Of a stretch of DNA of 61,221 nucleotides, positions 37,427 through 45,636 are shown one piece after another. The DNA is from Micromonospora thermarum. Its GTDB lineage: Bacteria; Actinomycetota; Actinomycetes; Mycobacteriales; Micromonosporaceae. Position 1 is the stretch's first letter; each line of letters begins with the position of its first letter. The translations under genes were made by a program, and so were the position numbers. The notes beneath the pieces were generated by a model. The model was not told where the DNA came from. It made no database searches and worked only from the letters and a program-made list of their open reading frames with translations. Location of the stretch: contig NZ_JAATEO010000032.1 in assembly GCF_012034245.1 (NCBI RefSeq), positions 1-61,221 of the forward strand, written 5' to 3'.

Positions 37427-37448
37427 CCCTTGTAAGGAAGGTCACCTC

Positions 37449-37478
37449 ATGTCAGGATCAGTCGTCCACCGCACCTGA
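37449..37478 (+). CDS. Possible 9-residue leader peptide
   Basis: ATG-initiated frame encoding MSGSVVHRT, with AAGGAAG 8 bases upstream, 61 bases before the binding-protein start. Short leader frames of this kind can arise by chance; no attenuator structure was established. Confidence 0.3.
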   Translation: MSGSVVHRT

Positions 37479-37539
37479 CCCTCCCGCCGGCGCGCCACCC
37501 CCGTCCCGCCGCCGACGATGACCCCTTAGGAGTCGTCAC

Positions 37540-38724
37540 ATGCGTACTCCCCTCCGGCCCCTCTCCCGGCGTGGACTCCTGACCGGCACCCTCGGTTCGG
37601 CGGCGCTGCTCGCCGCGGGCGGCTCGCTCGCCGGCTGCGGCACGAAGGCCGCCACCCAGACCGAGGCCGGCTGTGTCAGCGACGACGTGTCGGGAACCGA
37701 GAAGACCCTGGCCTTCTCGAACTGGCCGCAGTACATGGACGTCGACGAGAAGGACGAGTCGAAGCGTCCCACCCTGGACGAGTTCGTCCAGAAGAGCGGC
37801 ATCAAGGTCACCTACACCGAGGACGTCAACGACAACAACGAGTTCTTCGGCAAGGTCCAGAACCAGCTCGCCGCCTGTCAGGGCACCGGGCGGGACATCT
37901 TCGTCGTCACCGACTGGATGGCGGCGCGGATGATCCGGCTCGGCTGGATCCAGAAGCTCGACAAGTCGAAGCTGCCCAACGTCGAGGCGAACCTGCTGGG
38001 CTCGCTGCGCAACCGACCCTTCGACCCGGACAGCCAGCTCGCCATCCCGTGGCAGTCGGGCCTGGCCGGCATCGCCTACAACGGCAACGTCACCAAGGAA
38101 CTCCGCACGGTCGACGAGCTGCTCACCCGCCCCGACCTCAAGGGCAAGGTGACGGCGTTGTCCGAGATGCGCGACACGATGGGCCTGCTGCTCCAGTCGA
38201 ACGGCCACGACCCGGCCAACTTCACCGGTGCCCAGTTCGACGACGCGCTGAACAAGCTGAAGAAGGCCGTCGACTCCGGCCAGATCCGCAAGTTCACCGG
38301 CAACGACTACGCGCCGGACCTGGCCAAGGGCGACATCGCGGCGTGCATCGGCTGGTCCGGTGACGTGATCCAGCTCGGCTTCGAGGACGAGAAGATCAAG
38401 TTCGTGGTGCCGGAGTCCGGCGTGATGCTCTGGTCGGACAACATGATGGTGCCGAACAAAGCCACCCACAGGGCGAACGCCGAGCAGCTCATCAACTACT
38501 ACTACGACCCGGCGGTCGCCGCGAAACTCGCCGCGTACGTCAACTACATCTGCCCGGTCAAGGGCGCCCAGGCCGAGATGGAGAAGATCGACCCGGAGCT
38601 CGCGACCAACCCGCTGATCTTCCCGGACGAGGCCATGCTCTCGAGGTCCAAGGTGTTCATGGCCCTGGACGAGAAGCAGGAGCGCGAGTACGAGGCGAAG
38701 TTCCAGCAGGTAATCGGGGCGTGA
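37540..38724 (+). CDS. Spermidine/putrescine ABC transporter, substrate-binding lipoprotein
   Basis: A 394-residue periplasmic-type binding protein of the PotD/PotF family. The signal has a twin-arginine motif (SRRGLLTG, residues 9-16) and a lipobox SLAGC with lipidated C33, so it is a Tat-exported lipoprotein. Landmarks: LAFSNWPQYMDVDE, KVTYTEDVNDNNEFFGKV, DIFVVTDWMAARMI and PWQSGLAGIAYN. AGGAG 8 bases before the ATG. It heads a tightly packed operon of ATPase, two permeases, oxidase, saccharopine-dehydrogenase-like protein and agmatinase. Confidence 0.93.
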   Translation: MRTPLRPLSRRGLLTGTLGSAALLAAGGSLAGCGTKAATQTEAGCVSDDVSGTEKTLAFSNWPQYMDVDEKDESKRPTLDEFVQKSGIKVTYTEDVNDNNEFFGKVQNQLAACQGTGRDIFVVTDWMAARMIRLGWIQKLDKSKLPNVEANLLGSLRNRPFDPDSQLAIPWQSGLAGIAYNGNVTKELRTVDELLTRPDLKGKVTALSEMRDTMGLLLQSNGHDPANFTGAQFDDALNKLKKAVDSGQIRKFTGNDYAPDLAKGDIAACIGWSGDVIQLGFEDEKIKFVVPESGVMLWSDNMMVPNKATHRANAEQLINYYYDPAVAAKLAAYVNYICPVKGAQAEMEKIDPELATNPLIFPDEAMLSRSKVFMALDEKQEREYEAKFQQVIGA

Positions 38725-39881
38725 CGGCAATGGGACACGATGCACCGGCCGGCGATCTGCGGCTGGCCGACCTCACCAAGCGGTTCGGCGCCTTCACCGC
38801 GGTGGACGACCTCAGCCTGACCATCCCGCAGGGCTCGTTCTTCGCCCTGCTCGGGGCGTCCGGCTGCGGAAAGACCACCACCCTGCGGATGATCGCCGGG
38901 CTGGAGGAGCCCACGAGTGGCCAGGTGCTGCTCGGCGACCGGGACATCGCCCGGCTGCGCCCGTACAAGCGGCCGGTGAACACCGTGTTCCAGTCGTACG
39001 CGCTCTTCCCGCACCTCGACATCGCCGAGAACGTGGCCTTCGGGCTGCGCCGGCGCGGCATCCGCAAGGTGGACGACCAGGTCCAGCGGATGCTGTCGCT
39101 GGTGCAGCTCGACGGCTACGGCCGGCGCCGCCCGGCCCAGCTCTCCGGCGGGCAGCAGCAGCGGGTCGCGCTGGCCCGGGCGCTCATCAACCACCCGCAG
39201 GTGCTGCTCCTGGACGAGCCGCTCGGCGCGCTCGACCTGAAGCTGCGCCGGCAGATGCAGATCGAGCTGAAGCGCATCCAGACCGAGGTCGGCATCACCT
39301 TCGTGCACGTCACCCACGACCAGGAGGAGGCCATGACGATGGCCGACACGGTCGCGGTGATGAACGCCGGCCGCATCGAGCAGCTCGGCGCCCCGGCCGA
39401 CATCTACGAGTTCCCGGCGACCGCCTTCGTCGCGAACTTCCTCGGCCAGTCCAACCTGCTCGCCGGCGAGGCCGCCGGGTCCGCCGGGCGCGAGGTGCCG
39501 GTCTCGGCGCACGGTGGTCGCTTCTCGGTGCCCGCCGGCCGCGCGCGCGCCGACCGCGGTCCGGTCTACCTGGGGGTACGCCCGGAGAAGCTGCACCTGG
39601 CCGGCTCCGCCGACCAGGTTCCCAGTGGGCACCAGCACGTCGACGGTGTGGTCACCGACGCCTCCTACGTGGGCGTCAGCACCCAGTACCTGCTGCGCAC
39701 GAGCTGGGGGAGCGAGCTGTCGGTGTTCGTGGCGAACAGCGGCACGCACGGGCAGGTGCCGGTGGGCACCCGGGCGGTGGCGTACTGGGACCCGCGGCAC
39801 GCGTTCCTGCTGCGTCGGGAACCCGGCGAGGACGACCGCACCACCCCGGTGCTCGACGAGCCGGTGGGTGCCAGCTCATGA
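38721..39881 (+). CDS. Spermidine/putrescine ABC transporter, ATPase
   Basis: A 386-residue ATPase of the PotA type that powers the importer. Walker A is GASGCGKTT near residue 45, the signature motif LSGGQQQRVALARA near 142, Walker B LLLDEPLGALD near 165 and the switch His in VHVTHDQEEAMTM. The C-terminal 110 residues form the TOBE regulatory domain. The GTG at 38721 overlaps the binding-protein stop (GTGA); an in-frame ATG nine bases later is an alternative start. ATGA overlap leads into the permease gene. Confidence 0.94.
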   Translation: MTAMGHDAPAGDLRLADLTKRFGAFTAVDDLSLTIPQGSFFALLGASGCGKTTTLRMIAGLEEPTSGQVLLGDRDIARLRPYKRPVNTVFQSYALFPHLDIAENVAFGLRRRGIRKVDDQVQRMLSLVQLDGYGRRRPAQLSGGQQQRVALARALINHPQVLLLDEPLGALDLKLRRQMQIELKRIQTEVGITFVHVTHDQEEAMTMADTVAVMNAGRIEQLGAPADIYEFPATAFVANFLGQSNLLAGEAAGSAGREVPVSAHGGRFSVPAGRARADRGPVYLGVRPEKLHLAGSADQVPSGHQHVDGVVTDASYVGVSTQYLLRTSWGSELSVFVANSGTHGQVPVGTRAVAYWDPRHAFLLRREPGEDDRTTPVLDEPVGASS

Positions 39882-40792
39882 CCGCCCTGGCTCACGTGCC
39901 GACCGGGCAGTCGACGGCGTCCTCCCCGCCGCCGGCCGCCCGCTCGGGGCGGTACCGGTTCCTGCCGTACCTCCTGCTGCTGCCCGGCGCGGCCTGGCTG
40001 TTCCTGTTCTTCGCGCTGCCGTTGCTCCAGCTCGCCGCCGCCAGCCTGTACGACCCGACCGGCTCGCTCGCCACCGGCTACGCGATGACCTGGGCGTTCA
40101 GCAACTACCCGGAGGCGTTGCAGGCGTACTGGCCGCAGTTCAGCCGCTCGTTCCTGTACGCGGGCATCGCCCTGGTGCTGGCGCTGCTGATGGGCTACCC
40201 GCTCGCCTACGCGATCGCCCAGAAGGCCGGCCGCTGGAAGAACCTGCTGTTGGTCTGCGTGGTCGCGCCGATGTTCACCAGCTTCCTGGTGCGCACCCTG
40301 GCCTGGAAGACGATCCTGTCCGACAACGGCTGGGTGGTGGGCCTGCTGCGCGACATCCACCTGCTCGGCCCGGACGGCCGGCTGCTGGCCACCCCCGTCG
40401 CGGTGATCCTCGGGCTCACGTACAACTTCCTGCCGTTCCTGGTGCTGCCGCTGTACGCGAGTCTGGAGCGGCTGGACTACCGGCTGCTGGAGGCGGCGAG
40501 CGACCTGTACGCGAGCCCGGTGCAGACGTTCCGCAAGGTCACGCTGCCGCTGTCCATGCCCGGCCTGATCGCCGGCACGCTGCTGTTCTTCATCCCGGCC
40601 ACCGGCGACTACATCAACGCCGAACTGCTGGGCACGCCGAACGAGTACATGATCGGCAACGTCATCGACTCGGCGTTCCTGGTCCGGCTGGACTACCCGC
40701 AGGGCGCGGCCCTGTCGTTCCTGCTGATGGCGGCGATCCTCGCGGTGGTGTTCGTGTACCTCCGCAAGGCCGGCACGGACGAGGTCCTGTGA
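39878..40792 (+). CDS. Spermidine/putrescine ABC transporter, permease 1 (PotB-like)
   Basis: A 304-residue inner-membrane permease with six membrane segments. The coupling EAA loop reads LLEAASDLYASPVQTFRKV near residue 205. WLFLFFALPLLQLAAASLYD opens the first helix. The ATG overlaps the ATPase stop by four bases (ATGA). Unlike the rest of the operon, its stop is followed by a 109-bp repeat-bearing gap before the second permease. Confidence 0.93.
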   Translation: MTALAHVPTGQSTASSPPPAARSGRYRFLPYLLLLPGAAWLFLFFALPLLQLAAASLYDPTGSLATGYAMTWAFSNYPEALQAYWPQFSRSFLYAGIALVLALLMGYPLAYAIAQKAGRWKNLLLVCVVAPMFTSFLVRTLAWKTILSDNGWVVGLLRDIHLLGPDGRLLATPVAVILGLTYNFLPFLVLPLYASLERLDYRLLEAASDLYASPVQTFRKVTLPLSMPGLIAGTLLFFIPATGDYINAELLGTPNEYMIGNVIDSAFLVRLDYPQGAALSFLLMAAILAVVFVYLRKAGTDEVL

Positions 40793-40901
40793 GCGCGAGG
40801 AGCGAGCGTTCGTGGGCGGCTCGCGTGGGACGCGGTCGCGCACGAATGCGAGGAGCAGCGGAGCGGAGCCCCGCAGTCGCGAACGAAAGGCAGGCTCAGT
40901 G
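40793..40901. repeat. Repetitive GAGCGAGCG-type sequence between permease genes
   Basis: A stretch of GCGAGGAGCGAGCG and GCGGAGCGGAGC units, with GTTCGTG and CACGAAT as partial inverted ends. Sequences of this composition recur between actinobacterial genes. It is the only sizeable gap in the importer operon. Confidence 0.6.
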
Positions 40902-41741
40902 ATGCGGTTCTCCCGCTGGCTGGCCGACCGCTGGGTGATGGGCGTGGCGCTGCTGGTGCTCGGCTACCTCTTCCTGCCGATCGCCGTCGTGGCCGCCCTG
41001 TCCTTCAACCGCCCGTCGAGCCGCCTGTCGTACGACTTCAACGAGTTCACGCTCGACAACTGGCGCAACCCGTGCGCCACCTCCGACATGTGCGACGCGG
41101 TGGTGCGCAGCGTCCAGATCGGGTTCATCTCGACCGTGGTCGCCACGGTCCTCGGCACGCTTATGGCGTTCGCGCTGGCCCGGCACGCCTTCCGGGGCCG
41201 GTCCGGGATCAACGTGCTGATCTTCCTGCCGATGGCGACGCCGGAGCTGGTGATGGGCACGTCGCTGCTCGCGCTCTTCGTCGCCGGCGGGGTGCAGCTC
41301 GGCTTCTGGACCGTGGTCATCGCGCACGTCATGTTCTGCGTGTCGTTCGTGGTGGTGACCGTGAAGGCGCGGCTGTCCGGCATGGACCGGCGGCTGGAGG
41401 AGGCCGCCATGGACCTCTACGCCAGCGAGTGGCAGACGTTCCGCCGGGTCACCCTGCCGCTGGTGCTGCCCGGCATCGTCGCCGCCGCGCTGCTGGCGTT
41501 CTCCCTGTCGTTCGACGACTTCATCATCACGAACTTCAACTCCGGCACCACCGTCACGTTCCCGATGTACGTGTGGGGTGCCGCCCAGCGGGGCATCCCC
41601 CCGCAGGTCAACGTCATCGGCACCGCGATGTTCGCGGTCGCGTTGCTGCTGGTGCTGGCCACCACGCTGCGGGGGCGGCGCGCACGCCGCGCGGCCGTGG
41701 CCGCGCCCGTGGCCGCCGGGCAGGCGGGCGGCCGGTCATGA
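40902..41741 (+). CDS. Spermidine/putrescine ABC transporter, permease 2 (PotC-like)
   Basis: A 279-residue permease with six membrane segments; EEAAMDLYASEWQTFRRV near residue 165 is the EAA loop that contacts the ATPase. It begins MRFSRWLADRWVMGVALLVL. The ATG at 40902 follows AAAGGCAGGCTC; a GTG immediately before it is possible. Its stop overlaps the oxidase ATG by four bases (ATGA). It pairs with the permease at 39878 to form the membrane channel. Confidence 0.93.
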   Translation: MRFSRWLADRWVMGVALLVLGYLFLPIAVVAALSFNRPSSRLSYDFNEFTLDNWRNPCATSDMCDAVVRSVQIGFISTVVATVLGTLMAFALARHAFRGRSGINVLIFLPMATPELVMGTSLLALFVAGGVQLGFWTVVIAHVMFCVSFVVVTVKARLSGMDRRLEEAAMDLYASEWQTFRRVTLPLVLPGIVAAALLAFSLSFDDFIITNFNSGTTVTFPMYVWGAAQRGIPPQVNVIGTAMFAVALLLVLATTLRGRRARRAAVAAPVAAGQAGGRS

Positions 41742-43198
41742 CCGGCTCCCATACCGGCCGGGGGCCGGTCTTCCGGACCCCGACGGGAATCGGCAGCCAG
41801 GCCCTCGCCGACGCGGCGCCCGTGCCGTACTGGCTCGACCGGCCGGAACGCCCCGACCCGCTCCCGCCGCTGGTCGGCCCCACCGACACCGATCTGCTCG
41901 TGATCGGCGGCGGGTACTCCGGGCTGTGGACCGCGCTGCTCGCCAAGCAGGACGACCCGGACCGGGACGTGCTGCTGGTCGAGGCGGGCACCTGCGGCTG
42001 GGCGGCGTCCGGGCGCAACGGCGGCTTCTGCGCCGCCTCGCTGACGCACGGGCTGGCCAACGGCGTCGAGCGCTTCCCCAGGGAGGTCGCCGAGCTGGAA
42101 CGGCTCGGCCGGGAGAACCTCGACGCGATCGCGGCGACCGTCGACGCGTACGGCATCGACTGCGACTTCGAGCGGACCGGCGAGCTGTCCGTGGCGGTCG
42201 AGCCGTACCAGCTCGCCGGGCTCGCCGAGGACGCGGAGCTGGCCCGGCGGTACGGCCACGACGTCACCCTGCTCGACGCCGACGAGGTGCGGGCCGAGGT
42301 GGACTCGCCGACGTACCTCGGTGGGGTCTGGCACCGCGACCGGGTGGCGATGGTGGACCCGGCGAAGCTGGCCTGGGGACTGCGCCGCGCCGCCGCCGAC
42401 CTCGGCGTCCGCGTCCACGAGCACACCCGGGTCACCGGGCTGCGCCGCGACGGCGCCGCGCTGCGCGCCACCACCGTCGGTGGCGCGGACGCCGCGCCGG
42501 GGGCGGTGCGCGCCCGGCAGGTGGTGCTCGCCACCAACGCGTTCCCGCCGCTGCTGCGCCGCCTGCGGGCCTGGATCGTCCCGGTGTACGACTACGCGCT
42601 GACGACCGAGCCGCTGACCGAGGCCCAGCGGAAGTCGATCGGCTGGGCGAACCGGCAGGGGCTCGCGGACACCGGCAACCAGTTCCACTACTACCGGATC
42701 ACCGGCGACGGGCGGATCCTCTTCGGCGGGTACGACGCGGTCTACCACTACGGCAACCGCGTGGCGCCGGCGCTGGAGCAGCGGCACGCGACCCTCGACG
42801 CCCTCGCGCAGCATTTCTTCACCACGTTCCCGCAGCTCGACGGGCTGCGGTTCAGCCACCGCTGGGGCGGGGTCATCGACACCTGCACCCGGTTCTGCCC
42901 CTTCTTCGGCATCGCGTACGAGGGGCGGCTGGCGTACGCGGCCGGCTACACCGGTCTCGGTGTCGGCGCGACCCGCTTCGGCGCCCGCGTGATGCTCGAC
43001 CTGCTCGGCGGCACGGACACCCCGCTGACCCGGCTCGACCTCGTCCGCACCAGGCCGCTGCCGTTCCCGCCGGAGCCCGTCCGGGCCGCCGGCATCCACC
43101 TCACCCGTTGGTCCCTCGCCCGCGCCGACGCGCACGAGGGGCGGCGCAACCTCTGGCTCCGTACTCTCGACCGCCTTGGACTGGGGTTCGATTCCTGA
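41738..43198 (+). CDS. FAD-dependent amine oxidoreductase, DAO family (second copy)
   Basis: A 486-residue flavoprotein of the same group as the one at 33021-34397. LLVIGGGYSGLWTALLAK near residue 53 is the FAD-binding fold, CGWAASGRNGGFCAASL follows, and GYTGLGVGATRFGARVMLDL closes the FAD site. RFSHRWGGVIDTCTRFCPF is the substrate-side segment. The probable substrate is a polyamine or gamma-glutamyl polyamine, inferred from the operon. ATGA overlap with the permease stop and TGATG overlap with the next gene show tight coupling. Confidence 0.9.
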   Translation: MTGSHTGRGPVFRTPTGIGSQALADAAPVPYWLDRPERPDPLPPLVGPTDTDLLVIGGGYSGLWTALLAKQDDPDRDVLLVEAGTCGWAASGRNGGFCAASLTHGLANGVERFPREVAELERLGRENLDAIAATVDAYGIDCDFERTGELSVAVEPYQLAGLAEDAELARRYGHDVTLLDADEVRAEVDSPTYLGGVWHRDRVAMVDPAKLAWGLRRAAADLGVRVHEHTRVTGLRRDGAALRATTVGGADAAPGAVRARQVVLATNAFPPLLRRLRAWIVPVYDYALTTEPLTEAQRKSIGWANRQGLADTGNQFHYYRITGDGRILFGGYDAVYHYGNRVAPALEQRHATLDALAQHFFTTFPQLDGLRFSHRWGGVIDTCTRFCPFFGIAYEGRLAYAAGYTGLGVGATRFGARVMLDLLGGTDTPLTRLDLVRTRPLPFPPEPVRAAGIHLTRWSLARADAHEGRRNLWLRTLDRLGLGFDS

Positions 43199-44400
43199 TG
43201 CGCATCCTCCTCGTCGGCGCCGGTGGCGTCGGCTCCGCCGCCGTATCCATCGCCGCCCGCCGTACCTTCTTCGAGACCATGGTCGTCGCCGACCACGACC
43301 TCGCCCGCGCGCAGCGGGCGGTGGCCGACCGGGACGAGCGCTTCGTCGCCGCGACGGTCGACGCCTCCTCGGCCGACGCGGTGGCCGCGCTCTGCCGTGA
43401 ACACCGCGTCACGCACGTGCTCAACGCGGTCGACCCGCGCTTCGTCATGCCGATCTTCGACGGGGCGTTCGCCGCCGGGGCCGACTACCTCGACATGGCG
43501 ATGTCGCTGTCCCACCCGCACCCGTCGCGGCCCCATGAGGAGCCGGGGGTGAAGCTCGGCGACGAGCAGTTCGCCTCGTCCGATGCGTGGTCGGCGGCCG
43601 GTCGGCTGGCGCTCTGCGGCATCGGCGTCGAGCCGGGGCTGTCCGACGTGTTCGCCCGGTACGCCGCCGACGAGCTGTTCGCCGAGATCGATGAGATCGG
43701 CGTCCGCGACGGCGCGAACCTCACCGTCGACGGGTACGACTTCGCGCCCTCGTTCTCGATCTGGACCACGATCGAGGAGTGCCTGAACCCGCCGGTGATC
43801 TGGGAGGCGGGCCGGGGCTGGTTCACCACACCGCCCTTCTCCGAGCCCGAGGTCTTCCACTTCCCCGAGGGCATCGGCCCGGTCGAGTGCGTCAACGTCG
43901 AGCACGAGGAGGTGCTGCTGATCCCGCGCTGGGTGAAGGCGAAACGGGTCACCTTCAAGTACGGCCTCGGCAACGAGTTCATCGAGGTGCTGAAGACGCT
44001 GCACAAGCTGGGCCTTTCCGCGACGTCGCCGGTGCGGGTGGGCGGTGTGTCGGTTTCGCCCCGCGACGTGGTGGCCGCCTGCCTGCCCGACCCGGCCACG
44101 TTGGGCGACCGGATGCGCGGCAAGACCTGCGCCGGCACCTGGGTCCGTGGTGTCGGGGCCGACGGTCAGCCGCGCGAGGTCTACCTCTACCACGTGGTCG
44201 ACAACGAGTGGTCCATGCGCGAGTACGGGCACCAGGCGGTCGTCTGGCAGACCGCGGTGAACCCGGTCGTCGCCCTGGAACTGCTCGCCACCGGCGCCTG
44301 GTCCGGTGTCGGCGTGCTCGGCCCGGAGGCGCAGCCCCCGGTACCCTTCCTCGACCTGCTCACCGAGTACGGCTCGCCCTGGGGAATGGAGGAGCGGTGA
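43198..44400 (+). CDS. Saccharopine dehydrogenase-like oxidoreductase
   Basis: A 400-residue protein with an N-terminal Rossmann fold (RILLVGAGGVGSAAVSIAAR) and the saccharopine dehydrogenase C-terminal fold. CGIGVEPGLSDVFARYAADEL near residue 140 is the family hallmark, and DYLDMAMSLSHPH lies before it. Family members interconvert a secondary amine (saccharopine, carboxy(nor)spermidine) with an amine plus a keto acid or aldehyde using NAD(P)H. Which amine it handles here is unknown; its position between a polyamine oxidase and agmatinase points to a polyamine derivative. Start overlaps the oxidase stop by one base, end overlaps agmatinase by four. Confidence 0.88.
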   Translation: MRILLVGAGGVGSAAVSIAARRTFFETMVVADHDLARAQRAVADRDERFVAATVDASSADAVAALCREHRVTHVLNAVDPRFVMPIFDGAFAAGADYLDMAMSLSHPHPSRPHEEPGVKLGDEQFASSDAWSAAGRLALCGIGVEPGLSDVFARYAADELFAEIDEIGVRDGANLTVDGYDFAPSFSIWTTIEECLNPPVIWEAGRGWFTTPPFSEPEVFHFPEGIGPVECVNVEHEEVLLIPRWVKAKRVTFKYGLGNEFIEVLKTLHKLGLSATSPVRVGGVSVSPRDVVAACLPDPATLGDRMRGKTCAGTWVRGVGADGQPREVYLYHVVDNEWSMREYGHQAVVWQTAVNPVVALELLATGAWSGVGVLGPEAQPPVPFLDLLTEYGSPWGMEER

Positions 44401-45410
44401 CCCGCTACGGACCCATGTACGGCCCCGACATCACGTTCCTCGGGGTGCCGCCGTGCACCATCTCGGAACCGGTCACGTACGCCGACGCCGACGTGGTCAT
44501 CATCGGGGCGCCGTTCGACGGCGGCACCTCGCACCGGCCCGGCACCCGGTTCGGCCCGTCCGCCATCCGCCAGGCCTGCTACCTGCCGCACGACGGCTCC
44601 CGCCCGTCGCTGGCGTTCCGCGTCGACGCGCTGCGGGATCTCCGCGTCTACGACGCCGGCGACGTCGAGATGTTCTCCGGTGACATCGAACGGTCCCTGT
44701 CCGCCCTCGAAACCGCCGTGTTCGCGGTGGCGTCCGCCGGGGCGATCCCGGTCGTGCTCGGTGGTGACCACTCCATCGCCCTGCCCGACGCCACCGGCGT
44801 CGCCCGGCACCACGGGCTGGGCCGGGTGTCGCTGGTGCACTTCGACGCGCACGCCGACACCGGGGACGTCGAGTTCGGTTCCCTGCACGGGCACGGCCAG
44901 CCGATGCGACGGCTCATCGAGTCCGGCGCGGTCCGCGGCGACCGGTTCCTCCAGATCGGCCTTCGCGGCTACTGGCCGGGGCCTTCGGTGCTGGAGTGGA
45001 TGGCGCAGCAGCGGATGCGGTCGTACGAGATGACCGAGCTGGTGGCGCGCGGCCTGGACACCTGTCTGTCGGAGGCCTTCGAGATCGCCGTGGACGAGTG
45101 CGAGGCTGTCTTCCTCTCCGTCGACATCGACGTGGTCGACCCGGGCATGGCCCCCGGCACCGGCACTCCGGAGCCGGGCGGCTTCACGTCGCGGCAGCTC
45201 CTCGACGCGGTCCGCCGCGTCTGCTACGAACTGCCCGTCGTCGGCGTCGACGTGGTCGAGGTGGCCCCGCCGTACGACCACGCCGACATCACCGCGTACC
45301 TCGGCAACCGGGTAGTCCTGGAAGCCCTCTCCGCAATAGCCCGCCGCCGCCGCGACGCCGTCGGCAACCCCCCATGGAACCCGAGCCAGCCCTTACTAGA
45401 CGCCCGCTAA
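44397..45410 (+). CDS. Agmatinase / guanidino acid hydrolase (ureohydrolase)
   Basis: A 337-residue binuclear-manganese ureohydrolase. The metal ligands are in GGDHSIALP, VHFDAHADTGD and SVDIDVVDPGMAPGTGTPEPGG. GTSHRPGTRFGPSAIR is typical of agmatinases. The expected reaction is agmatine to putrescine plus urea; guanidinobutyrate is an alternative substrate in actinobacteria. The GTG at 44397 overlaps the previous stop (GTGA), and it closes the importer-catabolism operon. A family A palindrome begins 20 bases after its stop. Confidence 0.92.
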   Translation: MTRYGPMYGPDITFLGVPPCTISEPVTYADADVVIIGAPFDGGTSHRPGTRFGPSAIRQACYLPHDGSRPSLAFRVDALRDLRVYDAGDVEMFSGDIERSLSALETAVFAVASAGAIPVVLGGDHSIALPDATGVARHHGLGRVSLVHFDAHADTGDVEFGSLHGHGQPMRRLIESGAVRGDRFLQIGLRGYWPGPSVLEWMAQQRMRSYEMTELVARGLDTCLSEAFEIAVDECEAVFLSVDIDVVDPGMAPGTGTPEPGGFTSRQLLDAVRRVCYELPVVGVDVVEVAPPYDHADITAYLGNRVVLEALSAIARRRRDAVGNPPWNPSQPLLDAR

Positions 45411-45429
45411 CCCCGCGTTGGTTTCTCCG

Positions 45430-45498
45430 CGATCTTGCACTTAGTGCCCCGGTATTCCGGACATATGTCGTGTATGGAGGGCCGCAAGTGCAAGATCG
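45430..45498. repeat. 69-bp dispersed palindrome, family A copy 4
   Basis: CGATCTTGCACTT and AAGTGCAAGATCG are perfect arms; the middle is unrelated to other copies. Follows the agmatinase gene, before a same-strand gene. Confidence 0.88.
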
Positions 45499-45557
45499 CG
45501 GCGGAAGGGGTGCGGGGCGTGGAGGTGGGGCTAGCACATCGGGGCTTCGAATGGGGG

Positions 45558-45586
45558 TTGTCCACAGAACCGTCTTTTGTCCACAG
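45558..45586 (+). promoter_or_regulatory. Two direct TTGTCCACAG repeats (DnaA-box-like)
   Basis: Identical 10-mers at 45558-45567 and 45577-45586, 19 bases start to start. TTGTCCACA equals the DnaA-box consensus of high-GC actinobacteria. They lie just upstream of the 45637 gene. Confidence 0.6.
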
Positions 45587-45636
45587 GGGGCGGTCGAGGG
45601 TTCGACGGTCAGGCCGTCGGGCGGGATGCTGCGGCC

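Noticed and set aside
45558..45586. DnaA-box pair as a replication origin
   Set aside because: Only two boxes, no AT-rich unwinding region and no dnaA, dnaN or gyrase genes in the window.
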